From the NCBI GenBank assembly GCA_023423935.1, contig JAFAEQ010000050.1, forward strand, positions 186,001 through 250,000: 64,000 bases of DNA, given 5' to 3'. Positions within the stretch are counted from its first letter, which is position 1. Every line of letters begins with the position of its first letter. The notes beneath the pieces are model-generated. The model did no database searches. It was not told the DNA's origin and saw only the letters and a program-made list of their open reading frames with translations. Below are positions 35,260-43,875 of the stretch, in pieces. This stretch comes from Pseudomonadota bacterium. GTDB taxonomy: Bacteria > Pseudomonadota > Gammaproteobacteria > Steroidobacterales > Steroidobacteraceae. The position numbers were made by a program, and so were the translations under genes.

Positions 35260-35447
35260 AGCTGGCGGCTTCCTCTACTCCCCTGCCTTAGCTCGCGGGC
35301 GAGCGCTACACTCCTCGCACGGTTCGTGAAGCCGACGCGGGCAACGAACTTCGATTCCCGGCTTGCACTGACGACTGGTGGACGCGCGTCGAATAGCGCG
35401 AGTCATACAGGCGTCGCCTCCTCAAGAGCACTCCAATGGGAGTTCAT

Positions 35448-36644
35448 ATGCGATCCGCCATCGATCCTTCAGCGAAGTTGATTCTGATGGGCGCCATCGC
35501 GCTCACCGTCGTTGCCTGCGGCAAAAAGGAAGCCCCTCCTCAGGCCGCCACTGAAAACAAGGCCGCCGAAACCGGAACCCTGGAAGGCCAGCTCGACATC
35601 GTCGCGTGGCCTGGATACATCGAGCGCGGCGAGAGCGACAAGTCATACGACTGGGTATCCCGGTTCGAAGCCGACACCGGTTGCAAGGTCAACGTCAAGA
35701 CCGCAGGCACTTCGGACGAGATGGTGTCACTCATGACTCAGGGCGGCTATGACCTGGTCACCGCGTCCGGCGATGCGTCACTACGTCTGATCCGCGGCGA
35801 AACGGTGCAGCCGATCGATATCACCCGGATCGCCTCCTACGACACGATCGATCCTCGTCTCAAACAGGCTCCCTGGCATTACGTCGACGGCAAGCATTAT
35901 GGCGTGCCCTATCAATGGGGCCCGAACGTTCTCATGTACAACACGACAGTCTTCAAGACTGCGCCGACTTCGTGGAGCGTTCTGTTCGATGCGCAGAAGT
36001 TTCCCGATGGCAAGCAGAACAAGGGTCGCATCCAGGCCTACGACGGTCCGATCTACATTGCGGACGCAGCGCTCTATCTGATGAACAAGAACCCGGAACT
36101 GGGCATCAAAGACCCGTTCGAGCTCAACGAAACGCAGTACAAGGCAGTACTCGATCTGCTGCGCAAACAGCATCCATTGATCCAGCGCTACTGGCACGAC
36201 GCGAATGTGCAAGTCCAGGACTTCACCAACGAAGGCGTGGTCGCCTCGAGCTCGTGGCCCTTCCAGGTCAACACGCTCGTCGCCAACAAACAACCCGTCG
36301 CGAGCACGGTTCCCGCCGAAGGCGCGACCGGATGGGCCGACACGACGATGATGCACGCGGACGCGAAACATCCGAACTGCGCGTACAAATGGCTCGAGTG
36401 GTCCATCAATCCCAAAGTACAGGGCGATGTCGCTGCCTGGTTCGGCTCGGTGCCCGTCGTTCCCGCCGCATGCAACGGCAACGACCTGCTCGGCACCGAA
36501 GGCTGCAAGACCAACGGCATCGACAACTTCGAAAAGATCCACTTCTGGCGCACGCCCGAAGCCAAGTGCGCAAGCCAAGCCGACGCCTGCATCCCCTACA
36601 GCCGCTGGGCCACCGACTACGTGGCAATCATGGGCGGACGGTAG
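35448..36644 (+). CDS. ydcS: polyamine-type ABC transporter substrate-binding lipoprotein (YdcS-like)
   Basis: The 398-aa protein has a lipoprotein signal with lipobox TVVAC (Cys at about 23), then a spermidine/putrescine-binding fold (LDIVAWPGYIERG, WVSRFEADTGCKVNV, GVPYQWGPNVLMYN, EWSINPKVQGDVAAWFGSVPVVPAAC). Similarity of order and neighbours to ydcSTUVW suggests uptake of putrescine or a related amine. ATG 35448 with GGGAG five bases upstream is preferred over ATG 35436. A palindromic repeat separates it from the ATPase gene. Confidence 0.87.
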   Translation: MRSAIDPSAKLILMGAIALTVVACGKKEAPPQAATENKAAETGTLEGQLDIVAWPGYIERGESDKSYDWVSRFEADTGCKVNVKTAGTSDEMVSLMTQGGYDLVTASGDASLRLIRGETVQPIDITRIASYDTIDPRLKQAPWHYVDGKHYGVPYQWGPNVLMYNTTVFKTAPTSWSVLFDAQKFPDGKQNKGRIQAYDGPIYIADAALYLMNKNPELGIKDPFELNETQYKAVLDLLRKQHPLIQRYWHDANVQVQDFTNEGVVASSSWPFQVNTLVANKQPVASTVPAEGATGWADTTMMHADAKHPNCAYKWLEWSINPKVQGDVAAWFGSVPVVPAACNGNDLLGTEGCKTNGIDNFEKIHFWRTPEAKCASQADACIPYSRWATDYVAIMGGR

Positions 36645-36651
36645 GAACGGA

Positions 36652-36753
36652 ATCCCCACGGGGAGCACGGGGTCCACCGGGTGAAGAGCGGCACGCAGCC
36701 TAAACGCTCTTCGTGGTGTGAGTCCCCGTGCGCCCTGTGTACCCCGTGGAGAT
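36652..36753. repeat. inverted repeat, CACGGGG type (copy 1)
   Basis: The left arm 36652–36690 contains CCCCACGGGGAGCACGGGG and ends GAAGAGCG. The right arm 36705–36753 begins CGCTCTTC and ends TACCCCGTGGAGAT. The arms pair outward from a 14-nt loop with internal mismatches. It occupies nearly the whole 131-bp gap between ydcS and ydcT genes. The same words recur at 39544–39725 and 54761–54954. Confidence 0.75.
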
Positions 36754-36775
36754 CTTCGTCCCGTCTTCGTAGCAC

Positions 36776-37807
36776 ATGACTCACGCCATCGAGTTTCGCT
36801 ATTGCTCGCGCGTCTATGGAGAGGTGCGGGCGGTCGATCATGTGTCGATGCAGATAGCCGCGGGTGAGTTCTTTGCAATGCTGGGACCGTCGGGGTCGGG
36901 CAAGACGACGTGCCTGCGACTGATTGCGGGCTTCGAGTCACCCGACACCGGACAGATTCTGCTGGATGGTGAGGACGTCACAGATCGGCCGCCTTACGAG
37001 CGCGATGTGAACACGGTGTTTCAGGATTACGCGCTCTTTCCGCACATGAGCGTGCTCGAAAACGTTTGCTATGGATTGCGCGTGCGCAAGGTCGCCAAGG
37101 ACGAGCAGCACCGACGCGCGAGCGAGATGCTCGAACTGGTGAAGCTGGGCGCAATGGCGAATCGCCGACCCTCGCAGCTGTCGGGCGGACAAAGGCAGCG
37201 CGTCTCCCTCGCACGCGCACTGATCAATCGTCCCCGCGTGCTCCTGCTCGATGAGCCGCTGGGCGCCCTCGATCTGAAGCTGCGCGAGGAGATGCAGATC
37301 GAACTCAAGAATCTGCAGCGCACGCTCGGCATTACGTTCGTGTTCGTGACGCACGATCAGGGAGAGGCTTTGTCGATGGCGGATCGCATCGCCGTGTTCA
37401 ATCAGGGGCGTATCGAGCAGCTTGCTACGCCCCGCGAGCTATACACGCGACCCGCCACGGCGTTCGTCGCACGCTTCGTCGGCAGCTCCAATGTGATCGA
37501 AGGCACGCTGGCTCGCACGCTGAGCGGTCGGGAAGAAGCCTTCGCCATCCGCGCCGAGAAAATTCGCGTCCTCGCAAGCGCACCTCCCCGCCTGGATGGC
37601 GAGCCGCACTGCGAAGGCACGCTCATCGACATTCAATACCACGGCGCCGTGAGTCGCTGTCAGGTGCGGCTGGCATCGGGCCAGATGATCGCCGCGATCC
37701 TCCCCGAACATGGAAGCGAGCAGACTCCCGCAATCGGCTCGCATGTGACCCTGACCTGGCGGGCCAGCGATGCCGTGCCACTGCGCGGACTCGAGGCGCA
37801 GGCATGA
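36776..37807 (+). CDS. ydcT: polyamine-type ABC transporter ATP-binding protein (YdcT/PotA-like)
   Basis: The 343-aa ATPase has Walker A GPSGSGKTT (37–45), Q-loop TVFQDYALFPHMSV, signature LSGGQRQRVSLARAL, Walker B VLLLDEPLGALD and the switch His in VTHDQGEA. A C-terminal TOBE domain follows. It energises the YdcU/YdcV permeases, with which it overlaps by 4 bp. No clear Shine-Dalgarno is present; the repeat element ends 22 bp upstream. Confidence 0.9.
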   Translation: MTHAIEFRYCSRVYGEVRAVDHVSMQIAAGEFFAMLGPSGSGKTTCLRLIAGFESPDTGQILLDGEDVTDRPPYERDVNTVFQDYALFPHMSVLENVCYGLRVRKVAKDEQHRRASEMLELVKLGAMANRRPSQLSGGQRQRVSLARALINRPRVLLLDEPLGALDLKLREEMQIELKNLQRTLGITFVFVTHDQGEALSMADRIAVFNQGRIEQLATPRELYTRPATAFVARFVGSSNVIEGTLARTLSGREEAFAIRAEKIRVLASAPPRLDGEPHCEGTLIDIQYHGAVSRCQVRLASGQMIAAILPEHGSEQTPAIGSHVTLTWRASDAVPLRGLEAQA

Positions 37808-38742
37808 GCACCATCACGCTGAGTTCATCGGGACCGATGCGCTCGACCGCAACGTTCCTGTATCGACGCCCGGGCTTATACACTCTCCTGCTCTTGATTC
37901 CGCCGCTTCTGTGGTTCGGCACCGTCTATCTCGGATCGCTGTTCACGCTGCTCGCCAACAGTTTCTATTCGATCGACGAGTTCACGGCGCGCATCGTCCA
38001 CGTGCCCACGCTTGCGACCTTCAAACAGGTTCTCACGCAGCCCGCTCACATCGACATCATCCTGCGGACCCTGGTCATGGCACTCGCCGTGACAATTGCC
38101 TGCGCCGTCATTGCGTTTCCGATCGCCAACTACATGGCTCGTTACGCGTCGCCGCGCATGAAGGCGTTCTTCTATGTCGCCGTGATGCTGCCGATGTGGA
38201 CGAGCTACCTCGTAAAGGTCTACGCCTGGAGATTGATTCTCGCCAAGCAGGGAATCCTGAGCTGGCTGTTCGGTACGCTCGGTCTGTCATCCGTGATCGA
38301 CACTGCATTGCAGACGCCGGCGATCGGTGGGCCTTCGCTGTCTTCGTCTTATCTCGGCATGTTCATCGTCTTCGTCTACATGTGGCTGCCGTACATGATC
38401 CTGCCGCTGGCGGCCGCGCTCGAACGCGTGCCCGAATCGCTGCTGCAAGCGTCCGCGGATCTCGGTGCGCGTCCTAGCCAGACGTTTCGTACCGTGACGC
38501 TGCCTCTCGCATTGCCGGGTCTCGCCGCAGGCTCGGTGTTCACGTTCTCGCTGACACTCGGCGACTACATCATTCCGAGCGTCGTCGGTGCGCCGGGTTA
38601 TTTCATCGGCATGATGGTGTATCAGCAGCAGGGAACGGCGGGCAATCTGCCGCTCGCGGCCGCGTTCTCGGTGGTACCGATCGTGCTGGTGATGATCTAT
38701 CTGTCCATCGCCAAACGCGCAGGAGCCTTCGATGCGCTCTAA
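37804..38742 (+). CDS. ydcU: polyamine-type ABC transporter permease (YdcU/PotB-like)
   Basis: The 312-aa protein has six predicted membrane helices and the EAA loop LQASADLGARPSQTFRTVTLPLALPG that contacts the ATPase. The N-terminal LYRRPGLYTLLLLIPPLLWFG matches PotB-type permeases. It overlaps ydcV by 11 bp. Confidence 0.9.
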   Translation: MSTITLSSSGPMRSTATFLYRRPGLYTLLLLIPPLLWFGTVYLGSLFTLLANSFYSIDEFTARIVHVPTLATFKQVLTQPAHIDIILRTLVMALAVTIACAVIAFPIANYMARYASPRMKAFFYVAVMLPMWTSYLVKVYAWRLILAKQGILSWLFGTLGLSSVIDTALQTPAIGGPSLSSSYLGMFIVFVYMWLPYMILPLAAALERVPESLLQASADLGARPSQTFRTVTLPLALPGLAAGSVFTFSLTLGDYIIPSVVGAPGYFIGMMVYQQQGTAGNLPLAAAFSVVPIVLVMIYLSIAKRAGAFDAL

Positions 38743-39538
38743 GCGATCCGCCAATCGCGCTTCGTGGGCGACGCGAATCGGTGCCTTCGCCGGCCTCGCC
38801 TTCATGCATGTCCCCGTGCTCGTCATCATCCTGTACGCGTTCACCACCGACGATCGAACCTATGCATTTCCGTTGCCTGGGGTCACGCTGCGCTGGTTCG
38901 AAGCCGCATTCGCACGCAGCGACATCTGGGCCTCCATGCGCCTGTCGTTGAGCGTCGCCGCCGTCGCGACCTTCTTTGCGATCCTCCTCGGTTCGCTCAC
39001 CGCGCTCGCTTTGTCGCGCTCACGCTTCTGGGGCAAGGAGACGATTACCTTCCTGCTGGTCCTGCCGATTGCACTGCCAGGCATCGTGACGGGCATTGCG
39101 TTACTCGCAGCAATCAAAGCCGCACGTATCGACCCGGGCTTCTGGACTATCGTCGCCGGCCACACGACCTTCTGCGTCGTCATCGTCTACAACAACGTCG
39201 TCGCACGCCTTCGCCGTATGCCTGACAACTGGCTGGAAGCCTCGATGGATCTGGGCGCTGACGGCGCACAGACGTTTCGCTACATCGTGCTGCCTCACAT
39301 GGCCACTGCCCTGCTCGCCGGCGGCATGCTCGCGTTCGCACTCTCCTTCGACGAAATCATCGTGACCCTCTTCACCGCCGGTCACGACCGCACCTTGCCG
39401 ATCTGGTTCTTCAACGAACTGTTCCGCCCACGCGACCGGCCAATCACCAATGTCGTCGCCGTCATCGTGATCGCCGTGACGCTGATCCCCATCCTGCTCG
39501 CTTACCGGCTGACGCGCTCTGCCGAGGAGCGTGCATGA
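38732..39538 (+). CDS. ydcV: polyamine-type ABC transporter permease (YdcV/PotC-like)
   Basis: The 268-aa inner-membrane permease has the EAA loop LEASMDLGADGAQTFRYIVLPHM and about six helices. FALSFDEIIVTLFTAGHDRTLPIWFF is typical of PotC-type permeases. With YdcU it forms the channel. A palindromic repeat follows before the dehydrogenase gene. Confidence 0.9.
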   Translation: MRSKRSANRASWATRIGAFAGLAFMHVPVLVIILYAFTTDDRTYAFPLPGVTLRWFEAAFARSDIWASMRLSLSVAAVATFFAILLGSLTALALSRSRFWGKETITFLLVLPIALPGIVTGIALLAAIKAARIDPGFWTIVAGHTTFCVVIVYNNVVARLRRMPDNWLEASMDLGADGAQTFRYIVLPHMATALLAGGMLAFALSFDEIIVTLFTAGHDRTLPIWFFNELFRPRDRPITNVVAVIVIAVTLIPILLAYRLTRSAEERA

Positions 39539-39543
39539 AGGAG

Positions 39544-39725
39544 ATGGATCTCCACTGGGATCACGGGGAACACGGGGCGAGATCGAACATGGCTAACAGC
39601 TTTACTCGCGACCCACGGTCCATGCTGCATGTCACCGCTATCGATTGGCGAGGGCACGGACCTGCATACTTCGGACTGAGCTCTGACCTTCAGCCCCTGC
39701 GTTCCCCGTGTACCCCGTGGAGATG
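39544..39725. repeat. inverted repeat, CACGGGG type (copy 2)
   Basis: The left arm 39544–39581 has ATCTCCACTGGGATCACGGGGAACACGGGG (interrupted CACGGGG units) and the right arm 39694–39725 has TTCCCCGTGTACCCCGTGGAGAT, its near complement. The 112-bp spacer shows no gene. It fills the 214-bp gap between ydcV and the aldehyde dehydrogenase gene. Confidence 0.75.
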
Positions 39726-39752
39726 TCTTCATTCTTTCCGCTCGAGGTTCAA

Positions 39753-41177
39753 ATGGACACCAAGCTGCTCATCAACGGCAAGTTGGTTGCCGGTAAAGGC
39801 TCGAAAGAAGATGTGATCGATCCGGCGACCGGGAAAGCGATCGTTGCCATCGCCGAGTCGTCCGAGGAACAGATCGAGGCGGCGGTCGAAGCTGCTGCGA
39901 AAGCCTTCGATGGCTGGTCTGCCACCGTGCCGAAAGATCGGGCGGCGCTGTTATTGAAGGTGGCCGATCACATCGAGGCGGAGGGCGAGGCGTATGCGCG
40001 GCTCGAATCGCTGAATTGTGGCAAGCCCTATTCAGCCGTGCTGAACGACGAGATTCCCGCGATTGCCGATGTGTTCAGATTCTTCGCTGGCGCAGCGCGT
40101 ACGCAGCACGGTGCAATCGCGGGCGAGTATTTGCCAGGCTTTACGAGCATGGTCCGTCGCGATCCGATCGGTGTGGTCGCGTCGATCGCGCCCTGGAACT
40201 ATCCGCTGATGATGGCCGCGTGGAAGCTCTCGCCTGCGCTTGCAGCCGGCAACACGGTCGTCATCAAGCCGTCCGAGCAGACCCCGCTCACGGCGCTGAA
40301 GCTTGCGACGAAGTTCGCGGAGATCTTTCCTCCAGGCGTCGTGAATGTCATCTACGGACGCGGCGCTTCGGTGGGCGCATCGCTCATCGCGCAGCCGAAG
40401 GTCGGCATGATTTCTCTCACCGGCGATGTGAGCACGGGCGAGAAAGTGCTTCAGGCCGCGTCCAAAGGTACCAAGCGCACTCACCTCGAGCTCGGCGGTA
40501 AGGCGCCCGTGATCGTGTTCGACGACGCCGACCTCGAAGCGGTCGTGAGCGGCGTGCGTACCTTCGGCTTCTATAACGCAGGTCAGGATTGCACCGCCGC
40601 CTGTCGCATCTACGCCGGGCCGAAGATCCACGACAAGCTCGTGGCCGATCTCACCAGCGCAGTGTCCTCGATCAAGGTCGGCAAACAGAAGGACGAAGGG
40701 GTCGAGATGGGCCCGCTCATCAGCGCGAAGCAGCGCACGCGTGTCGCTGGATTCGTCGAAAGGGCCGCGGAGAAAAAGCATATCGAAGTCACGACAGGCG
40801 GTCAGGCGCGCAGCGGCGGGGGCTTTTTCTATGAGCCGACGATCATCGCCGGTGCGAAACAGACCGATGAGATCGTGAAGCGCGAGGTCTTCGGACCCGT
40901 CGTGTCCATCACTCGATTCAAGGACGCCGATCAGGCCATCGAATGGGCCAACGACTCGGACTATGGCCTCGCCTCCTCCGTCTGGACTTCGGATGTGAGC
41001 AAGGCCATGAAGGTCGCCTCGCGGCTGCAGTACGGCTGCACCTGGATCAACACTCACTTCATGCTCGTGAGCGAGATGCCGCACGGAGGACTGAAGCGCT
41101 CGGGCTACGGCAAGGACCTGTCCATATACGCCCTTGAGGACTACAGCGTGGTGCGGCATGTCATGGTGAAATTGTAG
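39753..41177 (+). CDS. ydcW: aminobutyraldehyde dehydrogenase-like aldehyde dehydrogenase (YdcW-like)
   Basis: The 474-aa NAD-dependent aldehyde dehydrogenase starts MDTKLLINGKLVAGKG. It has APWNYPLMM, KPSEQTPLTAL, catalytic Glu in HLELGGKAPVIVFDDAD, catalytic Cys in NAGQDCTAACR and EVFGPVVSI. It would oxidise 4-aminobutanal from putrescine to GABA, matching the transporter upstream. ATG 39753 has GAGG five bases before it. Confidence 0.9.
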   Translation: MDTKLLINGKLVAGKGSKEDVIDPATGKAIVAIAESSEEQIEAAVEAAAKAFDGWSATVPKDRAALLLKVADHIEAEGEAYARLESLNCGKPYSAVLNDEIPAIADVFRFFAGAARTQHGAIAGEYLPGFTSMVRRDPIGVVASIAPWNYPLMMAAWKLSPALAAGNTVVIKPSEQTPLTALKLATKFAEIFPPGVVNVIYGRGASVGASLIAQPKVGMISLTGDVSTGEKVLQAASKGTKRTHLELGGKAPVIVFDDADLEAVVSGVRTFGFYNAGQDCTAACRIYAGPKIHDKLVADLTSAVSSIKVGKQKDEGVEMGPLISAKQRTRVAGFVERAAEKKHIEVTTGGQARSGGGFFYEPTIIAGAKQTDEIVKREVFGPVVSITRFKDADQAIEWANDSDYGLASSVWTSDVSKAMKVASRLQYGCTWINTHFMLVSEMPHGGLKRSGYGKDLSIYALEDYSVVRHVMVKL

Positions 41178-41200
41178 TTGGCACGAGATTCAGAGATTTC

Positions 41201-41235
41201 ACACAGAGAACACAGAGAACACAGAGAACACAGAG
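41201..41235. repeat. 9-bp tandem repeat, ACACAGAGA ×3.9
   Basis: Units ACACAGAGA occupy 41201–41209, 41210–41218, 41219–41227 and 41228–41235. No matching inverted arm was found in the 147-bp gap. It lies directly downstream of the aldehyde dehydrogenase gene. Confidence 0.85.
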
Positions 41236-41324
41236 TCTCGGAAAGCAGCAGCCGAGCAGAACAATTGTGGATCACAGGTTAGCTATGTCCTCTATCGAGG
41301 ACTGGTCGTTATTGGGAGGATGGT

Positions 41325-43730
41325 ATGGCGAGCAAGCGTCCAGCGGCACGGAAGAAGGCAGCGCGATCGCGCACGAGCGTCAAGGCACAGGCGTCTGACG
41401 CGACAGTCGCAATCGCTACGAATGAAGGAACCGGCACGGCGGGACGCGCGCGCACGATCGTCTACGTGCACGGCATCGGCAACAAGCCGCCCGCCGATAT
41501 TCTCAAGTGTCAGTGGGACGAAGCTTTGTTCGGCTTCAACCTCGGTGAGCGCAGCCGGCTCGCGTACTGGGTGAATCGCATCACCTATCCGGAACCGACC
41601 AAAGCGACCTGCAAGATGGCGGATTCAACGCACGACGTGCCGCACGGCGAGGCGGGTGTCATGGCGATTCGCGCGCTTGCGGATCCTTCGCTGGGAGTCG
41701 AGCCGTTGCTGCCGCCCGATGCCTCGAAGCGTGAACGCGACGTGCTCGAGCGGATCGCACGGCAGGCAATCGCCAACCAAAAGCCGACGGGCGCGATCGA
41801 CGCCGCAGATTTCCAGGCGCGCCTGCTGCCGCTGCCAGCTCCATTGCGCGAGTTCATCACTCGCCGCATCACCAAGGCGTTCCTCAAGGACGTTCACGAG
41901 TATCTGTTCATCAAAGAGCGACGCGACCTGATGCGCGAGAGTGTGCTCGAACGGCTGCGCACCGGCGGCGGTCCATTCATCGTGATTGCGCACAGTCAGG
42001 GTTCGATGGTGGCCTATGATGCGTTGAGCAGTATCGGCGCGGGCGACGGTATCGAGATCGACCTGTTCGTCACCATCGGCTCGCCGCTGGGTCTGCAGGA
42101 AGTGCAGGACCAGCTCAAGACGGTCACGAATCAGAAGAAGGGACTCGCCGTCCCTGTCATCGTGAAGCGCTGGGTCAACATCGCTGATCCGCTCGATCCG
42201 GTGTGCGCCGACAAGCGGCTCGGCGGTGACTACGCGCCTACCAACGGCGTCGGGGTCGAGGATTTCGTGCGCTGGAACGCCGATTCGCCTCGCGATCCTC
42301 ATTCGGGCAGCGGCTACCTGCGGCTCGCGGAAGTACGCAGTCTCGTACGCTCGACCATCGATCGCGATCTGTTCCAGCGCATTGCGCCGTTCACGATTGC
42401 CCGCGATCTCGTGGCACAGATGGAAGGCACACCGCAGGAGGAGCGCCACGCCGTACTCATCGAACTGCGCGACCAGTTCGAGCCGGGCCAGTCGCGCTCG
42501 GCCAATGATGTCCGCACCGAAGTCGTCTCCTGGATCACTCGTTCACTGCATCAAAGCAAACCGCGTCTGACACCCGAGGATGTGGATCTCGAAGCATTGT
42601 CCGGCTACGTCTCCGCGCGCCTCACGCGCTCGGAAGTCGAGCGCATGTCGAACGAGCTGCATCTGGATTCCGTCTATCGCGTCTTCAAGAACGCGCGCAA
42701 GCGGGCACTGCTGGATCAATCGATCAATGTGCTTCAGTGCGCGACGGCACATCGCGGATACGACGCGCGCGGTCAGAGCATCACCTGGGCGGTCCTCGAT
42801 ACCGGCATCGATCCTCTGCATCCGCATTTCCGCTATGGAACGAAGCAATCGAACATCGCTCACGTCTACGACTGCCTGAGTCCGGGCGCGGTGGTCGAAT
42901 GGCACCCCAAGACACAGCCCAAGCGTGGCGTCGATCGCAACGGACATGGCACGCATGTCGCGGGCATCATTGCGGGCTCGAACACCGAGCTATGCATCTC
43001 GGGGATCGCACCGGCCGTCCAGCTCTATACCTACAAGGTGCTGGACGATGAAGGCAACGGCAGCGACGCCAAGATCATCAAGGCGCTCGATCACATCTAC
43101 GATCTGAATCGCAATGCCTCATCGCTCGTCGTGCATGGCGTGAATCTGAGTCTCGGTGGTTCGTTCGATCCTGAAACCTTCGGCTGCGGTGACACTCCCA
43201 TCTGCAAGCAGCTGCGCAAGCTCTGGCGCCAAGGCGTCGTGGTCGTACTCGCTGCGGGTAATGAGGGTTACCTCGAACTGCAGCAAGGCGATGAAACCCT
43301 CGGCATCAATAGCGACCTGTCCATCGGCGACCCGGCAAATCTCGATGAAGCAATCGCGGTGGGTTCGATCCACAAGTCCAAGCCGCACATGTACGGCGTC
43401 TCGTATTTCAGCTCCCGCGGCCCCACCGCAGACGGCCGCTGCAAACCCGATGTCGTCGCCCCTGGCGAGCGCATCGTGTCGTGCCGCGCCGGTGCAAATC
43501 CGAAAGTCGCCACGCGCGACAACTTGTACGTCGCAATGAGCGGCACCAGCATGGCCGCCCCTCACGTCTCCGGCGTCATCGCCTGCTTTCTATCTGCACG
43601 CAAGGAGTTCATCGGCTACCCGGATCGCGTGAAGGAAATCCTGCTGAACACCTGCACGGACCTGAAACGCGATCGTATGCATCAAGGCGCCGGCATGCCG
43701 AATCTGGTGAAGATGCTGTTGGGGAGTTGA
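41325..43730 (+). CDS. fusion protein: alpha/beta hydrolase + subtilisin-like (S8) protease
   Basis: The 801-aa protein has a basic, alanine-rich N-terminus and no signal peptide. Residues about 45–360 form a lipase-like alpha/beta hydrolase (IVYVHGIGNKP with His49; IVIAHSQGSMVAYDAL with Ser224; DPLDPVC; PHSGSGYL), with a plausible Ser-Asp-His set. Residues about 480–800 form an S8 protease with Asp492 (DTGID), His541 (NGHGTHVAG) and Ser742 (SGTSMAAPHVSG). Both active sites look intact. The lack of a secretion signal suggests an intracellular protein. Substrates are unknown. Confidence 0.85.
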   Translation: MASKRPAARKKAARSRTSVKAQASDATVAIATNEGTGTAGRARTIVYVHGIGNKPPADILKCQWDEALFGFNLGERSRLAYWVNRITYPEPTKATCKMADSTHDVPHGEAGVMAIRALADPSLGVEPLLPPDASKRERDVLERIARQAIANQKPTGAIDAADFQARLLPLPAPLREFITRRITKAFLKDVHEYLFIKERRDLMRESVLERLRTGGGPFIVIAHSQGSMVAYDALSSIGAGDGIEIDLFVTIGSPLGLQEVQDQLKTVTNQKKGLAVPVIVKRWVNIADPLDPVCADKRLGGDYAPTNGVGVEDFVRWNADSPRDPHSGSGYLRLAEVRSLVRSTIDRDLFQRIAPFTIARDLVAQMEGTPQEERHAVLIELRDQFEPGQSRSANDVRTEVVSWITRSLHQSKPRLTPEDVDLEALSGYVSARLTRSEVERMSNELHLDSVYRVFKNARKRALLDQSINVLQCATAHRGYDARGQSITWAVLDTGIDPLHPHFRYGTKQSNIAHVYDCLSPGAVVEWHPKTQPKRGVDRNGHGTHVAGIIAGSNTELCISGIAPAVQLYTYKVLDDEGNGSDAKIIKALDHIYDLNRNASSLVVHGVNLSLGGSFDPETFGCGDTPICKQLRKLWRQGVVVVLAAGNEGYLELQQGDETLGINSDLSIGDPANLDEAIAVGSIHKSKPHMYGVSYFSSRGPTADGRCKPDVVAPGERIVSCRAGANPKVATRDNLYVAMSGTSMAAPHVSGVIACFLSARKEFIGYPDRVKEILLNTCTDLKRDRMHQGAGMPNLVKMLLGS

Positions 43731-43740
43731 GTGCGCGAGT

Positions 43741-43845
43741 TGCTGGGCTGCTGGGCTGCTGGGCTGCTGGGCTGCTGGGTTTGCTGGGCTGTTGGGCTGC
43801 TGAATTCGGAGGATTCCTCGTCTGGCCAGCAGCCCAGTACCCAGC
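43741..43845. repeat. 8-bp tandem/inverted repeat, CTGCTGGG type
   Basis: From 43741 to about 43802 the unit CTGCTGGG is repeated four to five times exactly and then with changes (TTGCTGGG, CTGTTGGG). The segment 43822–43845 (CTGGCCAGCAGCCCAGTACCCAGC in part) is the inverted complement, so the block can fold back. It fills the gap between the convergent protease-fusion and helicase genes. Confidence 0.8.
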
Positions 43846-43875
43846 TTCCCGATAACCCTCTCACAGATGACCGTC

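Noticed and set aside
43741..43845. Possible CRISPR-like array
   Set aside because: Units are 8 bp and contiguous with no spacers, and no cas gene is in the window; it is a simple tandem repeat.
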